Positions 8,807-17,531 of a stretch of 64,000 nt of DNA are shown in pieces. A program made the translations under genes and the position numbers. The notes under the pieces were generated by a model. It had not been told where the DNA came from. It searched no databases and saw only the letters and a program-made list of their open reading frames with translations. Source of the stretch: Planctomycetota bacterium (GTDB lineage Bacteria > Planctomycetota > UBA11346); assembly GCA_014193115.1 (NCBI GenBank), contig BJHQ01000001.1, forward strand, positions 248,001-312,000, in the 5' to 3' direction. Each line of letters starts with the position of its first letter. The first letter of the stretch is position 1.

Positions 8807-10114
8807 TTACATCAGCCCGGCGAGTGGCGCCTTGCCCTGCTTGAACGGCTCCGGGGCGAAGCCCATCGCCGACTGCATGCTGACGAACAGATTGCTCATC
8901 GGGGTGGCGTCATCGGGGAACATCAGGTGCTGGCCGGTCTTGATCCCCAGACCGCGACCGCCGGCGAGCAGCAGCGGAAGCTTGGTGTGGCTGTGGGTAT
9001 CGCTGGTCCCGCTGATGAAATCATGGCCGTTGTTGAGGCTGCTGCCGTACAGGACCATGGTCCGATCGAGCATGGTGCCATCGCCTTCCTTGGCGTCCTG
9101 CAAGGATTTGAGGAACACGGCAAGGTGCCCGAGGGACTCGCGATCGAGGTCGGCCATCAGCGTCAGATTCTCTTCGCGGCCGCCGTGGTGGCTGTACTGG
9201 TGGCGGGGCGAGTCCTGCTCCAGGCCTTCGTTGCAGGTGGCGATGCGGGTCAGGTCGGCGCGGAAGGCGAGGAACAGGATCTGGTACAGCGCAGGCATGC
9301 CGGTCGCCTCGGCCGGCGCATCCTCTTTCGCCACCGCCGGTTTCGGTTTGCGCAGCCAGGACCGGTCGCGTTCGAGCTGCTTTTCCGCGGTGCGCACCGC
9401 GGTCAGGTAGTCGTCGAGCCTGGCGCGGTCGGCGACGCCGAGCTGGCCATCGAGCTGTTTCATCTGGCCGAGCAGTTCATCCATGATGCTCCGCCGCTGG
9501 ATCAGCCGGGCCTCCTGACGCTCGATCGCGTCCTGGCTGTCGGTGACGAACAATCTCTGGAACAGTTCTTTGGCCGAGGATTCGCAGGGGAGAGGGGTAC
9601 CCCGCCGATCGAAGGCGATCGTCCCGGTATTGTTGGGCGAGCCTGCGCCGCTAAATCGACCGACCTGGAGCGACGGCAGGCGCGTGGCCTCGCCGAGCTT
9701 GTCGGCAAGCAACTGGTCGATGGAGATCCCGTTCTGATAGCCGCGACCGCCGGCATTGGGGTTCTGCCCGGTCAGCCAGCAATCGCCGCCGGTATGGGCG
9801 CCAGTGTCGCATTTGTAGTGGCTGAGGCCGGAGATGACCGTGAGCTGGTCGCGGAAATCGGCGAGCGGCGACATGCTCGGGGCGAGCTGGAAGTCGCGGC
9901 CGGTCGCCTTGGGATACCAGCCTTCGTTGGTCACGCCGTTGCTGACGTAGACGAACAGCGCCCGGGCCGGGGTTGTGGCGGGGGTCTGTGGGTCGGCCGC
10001 TGCGGTCTTCGGGTCGGCCGCGGCCAGGGGCCGCATCGCATCCAGGAACGGCAGGGCGAGGCTGACCCCGGCGGCCTGCAACAAGGTTCTGCGGGAAAGC
10101 GGAGGCACGTTCAT
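8807..10114 (-). CDS. DUF1552 secreted protein
   Basis: The 435-residue product matches the DUF1552 family, found almost only in Planctomycetes, Verrucomicrobia and myxobacteria and nearly always encoded beside DUF1592-type cytochromes. The N terminus SRRTLLQAAGVSLALPFLDA has a twin-arginine-like motif, suggesting Tat export. Family hallmarks include PARALFVYVSNGVTNEGWYP, SGLSHYKCDTGAHTGGDCWL and VLYGSSLNNGHDFISGTSDT; the fold is thought to be related to alkaline-phosphatase/sulfatase-like DUF1501 proteins, but no reaction is established. It lies 13 bases after the PSD-type cytochrome gene, the standard pairing, and upstream of exbB. Confidence 0.9.
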   Translation of the reverse strand: MNVPPLSRRTLLQAAGVSLALPFLDAMRPLAAADPKTAAADPQTPATTPARALFVYVSNGVTNEGWYPKATGRDFQLAPSMSPLADFRDQLTVISGLSHYKCDTGAHTGGDCWLTGQNPNAGGRGYQNGISIDQLLADKLGEATRLPSLQVGRFSGAGSPNNTGTIAFDRRGTPLPCESSAKELFQRLFVTDSQDAIERQEARLIQRRSIMDELLGQMKQLDGQLGVADRARLDDYLTAVRTAEKQLERDRSWLRKPKPAVAKEDAPAEATGMPALYQILFLAFRADLTRIATCNEGLEQDSPRHQYSHHGGREENLTLMADLDRESLGHLAVFLKSLQDAKEGDGTMLDRTMVLYGSSLNNGHDFISGTSDTHSHTKLPLLLAGGRGLGIKTGQHLMFPDDATPMSNLFVSMQSAMGFAPEPFKQGKAPLAGLM

Positions 10115-10127
10115 GGCTGGGCTCCGA

Positions 10128-12932
10128 TCATTTGGTGAGGAAGGGGCGGGAGACGACCACGCCTTCGATCAGGGCCGAGAGCCGGCAATCGGCGGCCAGG
10201 ACCTGGTCGCGGATGGCGGTGATCTCGGGCTCGTCGGCCAGCGTCGGTTGCCGGCCCAGGGCATAGGTCAGCATCTGCCCGGCCAGGTTGGCGATGAAGC
10301 GCTGGCGCTCATCGAGCAGGATCCCCTTGAGGCTGTTGAGGTCCTTGATGAGGCGGCCGTCGGGCAGGCGTCCGCTCGGATCGATCTTGCCGCCGACGAA
10401 CAGCTTGTCCCCTGAGCCGCTGTTCTCGCGGTCCTGCCACAGGCCGATGGCATCGTAGTTCTCCAAGGCGAAACCCAGGGGGTCGATCCGCTCATGGCAG
10501 CTGTTGCAGGTCGGATTGCGGCGGTGCTGCTCCAGGCGCTGGCGCAGGGTCTGGGGGACCTCGCCCGGGGATTTCTCCTCGATCATACCGGCATCGGCGG
10601 GCGGCTTGGGCAGCTTGTCGCCGAGGATGCTTTTGAGCAGGAAGGTCCCGCGATGGATCGGCGAGGTCCGGTTGGGCTTGGAATTGCCGACCAGCACACT
10701 GCCCTGGGTGAGCACGCCGCCGCGGCGGTCTTCGCGGCGCAGCGGGACCTTGTAGAGGGTCTCGTTGCTTGGCGGACCGGGTTTGCGGTCCATGTAGCTG
10801 TAGCGCAGCGGCGGGATCGGATCGTTCCACGGCCCCACGGCTTTGATGCCATAGAAATCGATCAGGCGCTTGTCGAGCACCGTCCAATCGGCATCGAGCA
10901 GCTCCAGCACGCTGCGGTCGCCGCGCAGGATTTCATTGCAGAACGCCAAGGTCTCATCGCGCATCGAGATGCCGAGGGCGCCCGAAAAGCGAGGATACAG
11001 CTTGGCGTCTGGCGCGGCCGACTCGATCTTGTCGAGGCGCAGCCATTGCCGGGCGAAACCGTTCACCAGGGCATAGGCCCGTTCGTCTTTCAGCATCCGC
11101 CGCACCTGGGCGCGGAGCACCGCAGGGTCGTGGAGCCGGCCGCTGGCGGCCAGCCCGAGCAGTTCGGCGTCGGGCAGAGAACTCCACACGAAGAAGGCCA
11201 ACCGTGCGCCAATCTCATGATCGTTCAGCTGGCGATCGGCCGGCCCACCAGGCGTCTGGCCCTCCAGCCGATAGAGGAAATTCGGCGACAGCAGGGCGAG
11301 CGACAAGGTGGCGTTGAGCGCCTCGGATGGCGTACTCCCAGACGTGACCATCCGGCCATGGAAATCCAGCAGGTGGTCGATCTCGGCAGTGGTCGGCGGG
11401 CGGCGCCAGGCCCGGCCGAGGAAGGGGCGCAGCCAGTCGGTCATGGCCGTCCGATCGCCGGACCTGGCCGCCAGCGGCGGGCGATGGCTGTCCGGAACGA
11501 TCGGGAACGGCCCGGTCAGGTCGATCTGCTCGATGTCGACCGCCCAGCGATGCTGGCGGGCGGTGGCCAGCACCGGGTCTTCGCCAGCGCTGGGTTCAGG
11601 CAAGGCCGGCGGAGCGACATTGATGTAAGGAATGATGCCCCGGGATTTCTGCGGGCCGACGATGTACTCGACCGTGAGCGTGGTCGGTGCAACGATCTCA
11701 ATGTCTTTGAGGAAATAGATATTCCGTGAATCCTCACCGCCAGCGAGCACCGCCACCCGGAACCTGCCCACCGGACCGGCCCATCCGTCAGCCGGCAGGA
11801 TCGGCTTCAGACGCAGTTCCATGCGGTAGCGGCCATACGGACGCGCGTCGGGCTGGTCAGGGCGTTCATGGGCGCCGATCACCCAGACCAGCCGATCGCT
11901 GACCGAAAAATCGGACTTGTTGTCAGCGACCAGGCGCAGGGCGGTGCCCATGACCTGATCGGGAAATGCCCCTTCCCACACCGGTCTGGGTCCGGGATTG
12001 CGCTTGCCGGGTTTGATCGCGGCGCCCGAGCCGGCTGCGGCTAAGGCGGCATCGCTCTTGGGCTTCTCTGCGAATTTCCCTGGTTTGCCCTTCATCGGTT
12101 CGGGACCGGGCGGGCGGATGCCGCGTTTGCGGTCGGGGCGGTTGGTGGTGTCGAGCACCCGCCAACCGGGCATCGCCGGGGTTCCGGGCGGGCCGGAGAC
12201 CAGGTCGTAGAGCACGCCATCCTGCCAGCGGCCGGCCTCCTCGGCGTCGAGCTGGCCCGGCGCCCCGAGCGGCAGGAAGGTCATCCGCCAATGGGCGGCC
12301 TGGCGCTCGTCGGCCCAGCCCAGGATGGTGCTGATCGAGTTCTCGAAATGGGTGAGCAGCGAGGCCGACAGCGACAGGGCAGACGCCGTGGTGTTGAAGC
12401 CGTCGACCAGGGCGTCTTCCGGGATTTTGGCGAAGGGATTGTCCATCATCGTGTCGAACGACTGGTTCGACTCGTAGCGGATCGTCGGCCGGGCCGGATC
12501 CCCGATCTTCGGTCCGCCGATCGGCAGCGGGACGGCGAACAGATCGCGCAGGGAATTGGCGAACTGCTCGCGGGTCAGCCGGCGGGCCTGGTTCATGCCG
12601 TCGGCCTGGTGCGCCCGGCGCTGGCCGGCGCTGACCGCCCGGCGCGACAGATCGAGCAAGGCCGCCCGATCGGCGGCATCGGGCTGATCCGCCGTCTTCG
12701 GCGGCATGGTCGCGAAACTGAGCTGCTCGTGGATCAATTTCCACGAGTTGAGCGAATCGGGGTCATCGGCGTCAGCGCGCAAGTTTTCCAGGTGGAATCC
12801 TGCTTTGGGATTGCTCCCGCCGTGGCAATCGACGCAGTATTTCTGGAGCAGCGGCTCTTTGGCGGTGACCGTCGCGACCGGATCGGCGGCGACGGCTGAG
12901 GCCAGGCAGGCCGACAGGAAAGCCAGGGACAT
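10128..12932 (-). CDS. PSD-type cytochrome (DUF1587/1595/1592/1588/1585)
   Basis: A 934-residue secreted protein of the large planctomycete cytochrome family. Domains in order: signal peptide MSLAFLSACLASAVAA; cytochrome-type segment with heme motif CVDCH (Cys33, Cys36, His37); DUF1587 (RLTREQFANSLRDLFAVPL); a long insert; DUF1595 (WLRPFLGRAWRRPPTTAEID); DUF1592 (HEIGARLAFFVWSSLPDAEL); DUF1588 with a second CxxCH-like site in NPTCNSCHERIDPLGFAL; and DUF1585 at the end (LAGQMLTYALGRQPTL). Electron transfer to an unknown partner is presumed. The frame continues 29 codons further upstream, but the ATG at 12932 has GGAGG six bases before it and starts directly at the signal peptide, so I prefer it. 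The DUF1552 gene follows after 13 bases. Confidence 0.92.
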   Translation of the reverse strand: MSLAFLSACLASAVAADPVATVTAKEPLLQKYCVDCHGGSNPKAGFHLENLRADADDPDSLNSWKLIHEQLSFATMPPKTADQPDAADRAALLDLSRRAVSAGQRRAHQADGMNQARRLTREQFANSLRDLFAVPLPIGGPKIGDPARPTIRYESNQSFDTMMDNPFAKIPEDALVDGFNTTASALSLSASLLTHFENSISTILGWADERQAAHWRMTFLPLGAPGQLDAEEAGRWQDGVLYDLVSGPPGTPAMPGWRVLDTTNRPDRKRGIRPPGPEPMKGKPGKFAEKPKSDAALAAAGSGAAIKPGKRNPGPRPVWEGAFPDQVMGTALRLVADNKSDFSVSDRLVWVIGAHERPDQPDARPYGRYRMELRLKPILPADGWAGPVGRFRVAVLAGGEDSRNIYFLKDIEIVAPTTLTVEYIVGPQKSRGIIPYINVAPPALPEPSAGEDPVLATARQHRWAVDIEQIDLTGPFPIVPDSHRPPLAARSGDRTAMTDWLRPFLGRAWRRPPTTAEIDHLLDFHGRMVTSGSTPSEALNATLSLALLSPNFLYRLEGQTPGGPADRQLNDHEIGARLAFFVWSSLPDAELLGLAASGRLHDPAVLRAQVRRMLKDERAYALVNGFARQWLRLDKIESAAPDAKLYPRFSGALGISMRDETLAFCNEILRGDRSVLELLDADWTVLDKRLIDFYGIKAVGPWNDPIPPLRYSYMDRKPGPPSNETLYKVPLRREDRRGGVLTQGSVLVGNSKPNRTSPIHRGTFLLKSILGDKLPKPPADAGMIEEKSPGEVPQTLRQRLEQHRRNPTCNSCHERIDPLGFALENYDAIGLWQDRENSGSGDKLFVGGKIDPSGRLPDGRLIKDLNSLKGILLDERQRFIANLAGQMLTYALGRQPTLADEPEITAIRDQVLAADCRLSALIEGVVVSRPFLTK

Positions 12933-13122
12933 GGACGACCTCCGGCAAAGCGATGCAGGTCCGGCGGTGCGGACTGGCCGGCGGACGAAGCGTGAAACCA
13001 GTGAGGACGGGGAAGGCATGGCTGGGTGAATCTACATCACGAATACCCAGGCTCGCCGAACCTTGTTCAGTATGCAGCACCGTCCGATCGGCGGCAGCTG
13101 CACAATCATGGTGTTCACCAAT

Positions 13123-13989
13123 TCAGCTGGAAACCTGCCTGGATGCACCAGGTGATCGACCGAAGCGGATCCTGAACGCCCGGCAGAACGCCGACTGGTC
13201 GCGATAGCCGCTGCGGTGGGCGATGGCCTCGATCGATTGATCGGTGGTGCGCAGCAGATTCGCCGCCGCATCCAGGCGCAGGCGATTGATCAGCGCCCGG
13301 GGCAGGCAGCCGAACTGCTGTTGGACGCTGTCCCGGAACTTGCGCCGGCCGAGGCCGGAGATGCTGATCAGCTGCGACGTGGTCAGCTCGTGGTCGAGAT
13401 GGTGCCGGGCATAGGCGATCGCCTGGTCGAATCCCACCGGCTGCTTGCCCATCACCTCCCACGACAAGGCGGCGATCCAACCGGCGAGCTGCGCGTTGGC
13501 GCGCAGCCGGTGCACCGGCGACAGCCAGGCATCGTAGGCGATCATCATCAATTTTCTGGTTTCGGCGAGGAAGCCGTCGGGGATGGTCCGGGGCAGGTCG
13601 CAGCCGAGCACGTCCCTGGAGCCGGGCTGGTTGGTCACCTGGTCGAGCGGGATCAGGGCATAGCGTTCGAAGCGCACCGGCCGCAGCAGCAGGTCGAAGG
13701 ACACCATCATATGCAATCCGCCAGCGGGCTGCCGCCACAACGTCGCCGCCCCCGGCTGGATCAGCACGCAGCGGCCTTCGCCGATGCGCTGGTCGCGGTC
13801 GGCATCGGCCCAGCGCACCAGGGACGAGCCGCGCATCTGGCGGATGAGCACGAAGCCGGTGTGGAAGGGATGTTCCCGATCGCCGGCGATCATCTCGAAA
13901 ACGCCGCTCAACCGGCCGCAGGCGAGGACCCGTGGACAATAGGCCCCGAGGACGTGGGCCGGCAGATCGGGCGACGGATCAGAGGCCAC
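13123..13989 (-). CDS. AraC-family transcriptional regulator
   Basis: A 288-residue regulator with an N-terminal cupin-like sensing region (about 10-120) and a C-terminal double helix-turn-helix (about 185-285). The second half shows the family signature: ISGLGRRKFRDSVQQQFGCL, then LRTTDQSIEAIAHRSGYRDQ and SAFCRAFRIRFGRSPG. The start is a GTG; no in-frame ATG lies nearby. It sits 12 bases downstream of an unknown secreted-protein gene and about 190 bases upstream of the PSD cytochrome gene, all on one strand, so it may control the DUF1552/ExbBD run. The ligand cannot be read from sequence. Confidence 0.9.
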   Translation of the reverse strand: MASDPSPDLPAHVLGAYCPRVLACGRLSGVFEMIAGDREHPFHTGFVLIRQMRGSSLVRWADADRDQRIGEGRCVLIQPGAATLWRQPAGGLHMMVSFDLLLRPVRFERYALIPLDQVTNQPGSRDVLGCDLPRTIPDGFLAETRKLMMIAYDAWLSPVHRLRANAQLAGWIAALSWEVMGKQPVGFDQAIAYARHHLDHELTTSQLISISGLGRRKFRDSVQQQFGCLPRALINRLRLDAAANLLRTTDQSIEAIAHRSGYRDQSAFCRAFRIRFGRSPGASRQVSS

Positions 13990-14001
13990 GCATATGCCCG
14001 G

Positions 14002-14997
14002 TCAGCGACGCCAAGGTGCTAGCAGCCGGTCCCGGGCGGCTGCGCCGTCGGTATTGAGGCTCAGGCCGAGCACCCCCGGGCTGACCAGCCAATACCGGTC
14101 GTCTTGCAAGGATCCGGTCTCCACCGTGCTCACCCGGTACGCCGAGGCGACGTCCCGGGCCAAGCGGCGCAGCGGCGCCAGCTGGCTGTCGATCAGGCCC
14201 GGTCCGCAGGGTTCGACCAGCACCACCCGGCGTGCGCCCCGGGCGGCGAGATCCGCTGCCAACCACGCGAGGGACTGGCGCCAGGTGCGCTGGCTCCAGC
14301 CGGACAGGCGGTCGGCGGCGGCGAGATGGATCAGCACGGCCTGGCCCTGGACGTCCACGGTCTGGGCGGCGGCGATCTGGGCAGCGAGGGGCGGTTGGCC
14401 ATCGCCAAGGCCCGATGGCGGGGCCAGCTCGATGGCGCAGGGCTCTGGGTGCGCGCCGGGACGCGGCAGCAGCATGGCCCAGCGCCGGTCGGCGATGGCC
14501 TCGATCCGTGGCAGCACCAGCACCGCCCAATCCCGGCCGCGATGGAGCCGCCCAAGGGGGTCCATGCTCAACCCGGCTCCGTCGCCGGGCCTGACGAAGG
14601 CGATGCCGAGGCGCTCCGGGTCGTGGTCCCTGGCCGAGCCGCTGAGCTGGATCCGCTGCGGCGTCGCCGTCGCCGGGATCGTGATGCGCACCACGCCATC
14701 GCCATTGGTGATCGCCAGCGACACCTCAGGTTCGGCGTCGGCCGACCAATCGGCTGCGGCAGATCCAGGACGCAGGGCGAGTTCCAGGGATTCGCGCTCG
14801 TACCCGGCCACCGGCAGCCAGTCCCAGGCGGTTTCGACCAGGACCGGCTGATTGGCGCCAGACCCTGGTTCGTCGGCGGCGGCAGTACCGGCGGCGGAAG
14901 CAGCGGGACCGGTAGCGCCAGCGGACGGCTCGGCGGCGAAGGCTGCCGCAGCCGTGGTCGCCACAAAGGCGATGACCAGGCTCCGGTACGCGCCCAT
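14002..14997 (-). CDS. secreted protein of unknown function
   Basis: A 331-residue protein with a signal peptide (MGAYRSLVIAFVATTAAAAF, cleaved near AFAA-E) and an Ala/Gly-rich linker. Residues 50-180 look like beta-strands (VSLAITNGDGVVRITIPA). The C-terminal part has alternating strand/helix: ILIHLAAAD-like stretch, then LAWLAADLAARGARRVVLVE and a helix with LAPLRRLARDVASAYRV, which loosely recalls the end of SGNH/GDSL esterases; the GDS block itself is not seen, so I do not assign an activity. The frame stays open another 105 codons upstream, but those overlap the TPR gene and a tandem repeat, so the ATG at 14997 is chosen. Confidence 0.7.
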   Translation of the reverse strand: MGAYRSLVIAFVATTAAAAFAAEPSAGATGPAASAAGTAAADEPGSGANQPVLVETAWDWLPVAGYERESLELALRPGSAAADWSADAEPEVSLAITNGDGVVRITIPATATPQRIQLSGSARDHDPERLGIAFVRPGDGAGLSMDPLGRLHRGRDWAVLVLPRIEAIADRRWAMLLPRPGAHPEPCAIELAPPSGLGDGQPPLAAQIAAAQTVDVQGQAVLIHLAAADRLSGWSQRTWRQSLAWLAADLAARGARRVVLVEPCGPGLIDSQLAPLRRLARDVASAYRVSTVETGSLQDDRYWLVSPGVLGLSLNTDGAAARDRLLAPWRR

Positions 14998-15009
14998 GTT
15001 CAGCGTTCC

Positions 15010-15080
15010 GTTCAGCGTGGCTGGCTCGTTCAGCGTGGCTGGCTCGTTCAGCGTGGCTGGCTCGTTCAGCGCGGCTTGCC
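15010..15080. repeat. 18-bp tandem repeat at a gene junction
   Basis: Three exact copies of the 18-base unit gttcagcgtggctggctc start at 15010, 15028 and 15046, followed by a partial diverged copy from 15064. The array fills the gap between the stop of the TPR gene (15066-15068, itself inside the last copy) and the start of the downstream secreted-protein gene. Each copy contains tca, which is a potential minus-strand stop. This looks like recent slippage or duplication of the end of the TPR gene. Confidence 0.9.
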
Positions 15081-17180
15081 AGCCGGCCGGTAGTCGATGC
15101 GGATGCGTTCGACCTCCAGTTTCCATTGGGTTCCCGGATTGGCTGTGCCGAACACTCCCGCGCTCACCGCCTGGGCGGTGCGGGGCAGCCCGTCGCCCAG
15201 CGGGAAGGTGCTGTTGTTGACCACGGCGGTCAGGCGCCCGGCATTGTAGTCGATGCGCAGCACGGCCTGGACGCCCTGCAGCGTCACCGGCAGCGCCGTC
15301 CACGGTCCCCACGCTCCACCTTTCAGCTCGCGCCAGTTCAACTTGTTGTCGGACTGGACCGCAACCGCGGCTCCGACGGTCTTCGATTCATCGGTGACTT
15401 CGAGGCCGGCGGCGGCACCGCCGATGCTGGCCAGGTCGAGCTCGGCCTGGATCGATTGCAGCCGATCGGCCTGGATCAGCTTGACCAACCGGCTGACCGG
15501 ATCGGCGGCGCCGGCCTGCTGGCCGGATATGACCAGCCGGCCGCGGGCGATGGCGGCGGTCATGCCGCCGGGAGCCTCCCACTGCCAGCCGTTCTGGGCC
15601 GGATCCTCGCCGTCGGCGTCGAATTCGGCGATGATCGTATCGTCGCGCACCGGCCGCAGCTTCAAGCCGACCCGGGCGGCATAGGCCGCGGGCGGGGGTG
15701 GATTGCGCGCCTTGTCCAGCTGGCCTGCCAGGCCGGCCGCTGCGGCGGTGTCGCCTCGGCCCAGGGCCGCCGCGATCCGGTAGGCGATGGCAAAGCCATC
15801 GGTCGGCGGGAGTTTGGCCAGGATCGTTTCGGCCTGGGCATAGCGGCGGCCGAGCAGGTGTCCGTATGCCTGCCAGCGCATGGCCTCGGGGTTGGAGGCG
15901 CCGACGGCGTCGACCACCGCCGCATCCACCGGGTTGTTGAGCAGCTCGGACAGGCTGAGCAGGAACGCCTGGCGCGGCTTGGCCTTGCTCAAGCTGCTGA
16001 CCTTGGGATCGCCGCGCTGCAACTCAACGCCGGCGTTGTGCTCGATGACGGCGGTCTTCAGCGGTTCGGGCAGTTGGCCGCCTTTATAGGGCTCCTTCCG
16101 CGCCATCGCCAAGCCGAGCTGGGCGGCCGGTTCATGGCACGCGGACCAGGCGGCCTGGGCCTCAGCGGGTTTCCCTTGGAGCCACGCAGCCAGTCCAAGA
16201 TTGTACAGCGCCCATTCTTTGACATGGGGCGATGGCGAACCTTTCAAGCTCGCTTCGAGGAATTTCCGGGCCTCGCCGACTTTGCCCAGATCGCCTTCGG
16301 CCAGGGCGAGCAGGGCCGAGCCGCGGATCCCGGCAGCCTCGTCGGCTTGGGCGCCTTCGACCTGGACCTGCCCAGCGGTCTGGGCGGCCAGTTCGTGCTG
16401 GCCACGGCGGAGCAGCATCCGCGCCCAGGCGACGCCAGCGGTCTGATCCTTGTGCAGCTGGAACGATTTGCGGTAGCAGTCGGCGGCGCCGGAGACATTG
16501 CCATCGGCTTCGAAGATCGGGCCGGACAGGCGCAGGGCGATCTCGTCGGTCGGATTGTCGTCGAGCAGTTTTTTCACCAGAGCCCGGATCGCGGCCTTGT
16601 CGCCGGCGTCCTGGAGGATTTTGACCAGCATCCGGTAGCCATCAGCCCACAGCCGGTCCTTGGCCAAGGTGTCCTTCAGCACGCCTTTGGCGGTATCGGT
16701 TTCGCCCTTGGCCAGCAGCAGGTCGACCACGACTTTGGCGACGCGCGTATTATCGGGCCATTTCTCCAGCCCTTTGCGGGCCAGCTCAAGCGCCGCCGCC
16801 TTTTCCGGTTCGCCGCGTTCCAGAGCTTTGCCCAGCACCCGTTCGATTTCCAGGAAATCATTGGCGGCCAGGGCCTGGCCGCCGCGCTTGGTCACCGATT
16901 CGGCCCAGCTGCGTTTCTCCTCATACCGATCGTATTTCGCCCGCGGCAGGGTGACTGCATCCTTTTCACCGACCCGGACGATGGTGATGGAGCCATCGCC
17001 GCTGATCTTGAAGTCAGTGCATTCCGCCTGCTCGCCGTTCTTCATCCACACCGTGGTGGTGGCCTTGTCGATCAACGCGACGTAGTCCGCGGCGGCCAGC
17101 GACCCGGCCAGGGCCAAGGCGATCAGCGCGGCGCAGCCGCTGGCGAGGGGCCTGTTCCGGAGCCTGCGATTCATGGTCAT
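15066..17180 (-). CDS. secreted TPR-repeat protein
   Basis: A 704-residue protein with a signal peptide (about 1-31, ending GSLAAADY), a short beta domain (VWMKNGEQAECTDFKISGDG), then TPR-like helical repeats from about 95 to 480 (for example LERGEPEKAAALELARKGLE and KWPDNTRVAKVVVDLLLAKG). The last ~180 residues are predicted beta-rich (VSRLVKLIQADRLQSIQAEL, then AAVAVQSDNKLNWRELKG) and resemble a concanavalin-like sandwich. It overlaps the preceding small PilP-like gene by four bases (ATGA), so it belongs to that group. No catalytic motif is visible; a scaffold role in the periplasm is an inference. Confidence 0.85.
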   Translation of the reverse strand: MTMNRRLRNRPLASGCAALIALALAGSLAAADYVALIDKATTTVWMKNGEQAECTDFKISGDGSITIVRVGEKDAVTLPRAKYDRYEEKRSWAESVTKRGGQALAANDFLEIERVLGKALERGEPEKAAALELARKGLEKWPDNTRVAKVVVDLLLAKGETDTAKGVLKDTLAKDRLWADGYRMLVKILQDAGDKAAIRALVKKLLDDNPTDEIALRLSGPIFEADGNVSGAADCYRKSFQLHKDQTAGVAWARMLLRRGQHELAAQTAGQVQVEGAQADEAAGIRGSALLALAEGDLGKVGEARKFLEASLKGSPSPHVKEWALYNLGLAAWLQGKPAEAQAAWSACHEPAAQLGLAMARKEPYKGGQLPEPLKTAVIEHNAGVELQRGDPKVSSLSKAKPRQAFLLSLSELLNNPVDAAVVDAVGASNPEAMRWQAYGHLLGRRYAQAETILAKLPPTDGFAIAYRIAAALGRGDTAAAAGLAGQLDKARNPPPPAAYAARVGLKLRPVRDDTIIAEFDADGEDPAQNGWQWEAPGGMTAAIARGRLVISGQQAGAADPVSRLVKLIQADRLQSIQAELDLASIGGAAAGLEVTDESKTVGAAVAVQSDNKLNWRELKGGAWGPWTALPVTLQGVQAVLRIDYNAGRLTAVVNNSTFPLGDGLPRTAQAVSAGVFGTANPGTQWKLEVERIRIDYRPAGKPR

Positions 17181-17485
17181 TTCTCCGGCAAAGGCAGCAC
17201 GGGCAAGGCGGGCGGAGACACCGGCGGCGGCGGTGGCAGGTCATCCATCGGCGGCGTGACGCCCTTGAGCGTGAACGGATCGCGGACGATGTCATCGAGA
17301 CCGGCGACCAGGGGCGCGGTCACCGGGGCTGCTGGAATCGCTGTGAAATGCTTGGGCGATAGGCGGAAGGTGGTCTCGGGCGAAGGCCACCCGGCGCCGA
17401 TGGAGCCGGCCAACGCCGGCAAGCCGGCGGCGCCAGCGATCAGGAGCAGGACGGCAGCGATGATCAGGTGCGGGGTGGGTCGCAT
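17177..17485 (-). CDS. small exported protein, PilP/GspC-like
   Basis: A 102-residue protein with an N-terminal hydrophobic helix (HLIIAAVLLLIAGAAGLPAL) and a Pro-rich C terminus (LPPPPPVSPPALPVLPLPEK). The middle contains LDDIVRDPFTLKG, similar to the R-(D/N)-P-F motif found in PilP and GspC proteins. The start ATG at 17485 is favoured because the hydrophobic helix begins right after it; the longer frame would overlap the PilO-like gene. It sits between that gene and the TPR gene, with a four-base overlap to the latter. The PilP-like assignment rests on one short motif and the neighbour, so it is tentative. Confidence 0.65.
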   Translation of the reverse strand: MRPTPHLIIAAVLLLIAGAAGLPALAGSIGAGWPSPETTFRLSPKHFTAIPAAPVTAPLVAGLDDIVRDPFTLKGVTPPMDDLPPPPPVSPPALPVLPLPEK

Positions 17486-17531
17486 ACGCGAGAAAGCCTG
17501 GGACCAGGGATGATGGGACGAGGCATGGCGC

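Noticed and set aside
8738..10138. Long open frame on the plus strand, about 466 codons
   Set aside because: It lies antisense to the DUF1552 gene and has no recognisable motif; high GC keeps antisense frames open.
12933..13019. 29 extra N-terminal residues for the PSD cytochrome
   Set aside because: They would put the signal peptide internally; ATG 12932 has a better ribosome site.
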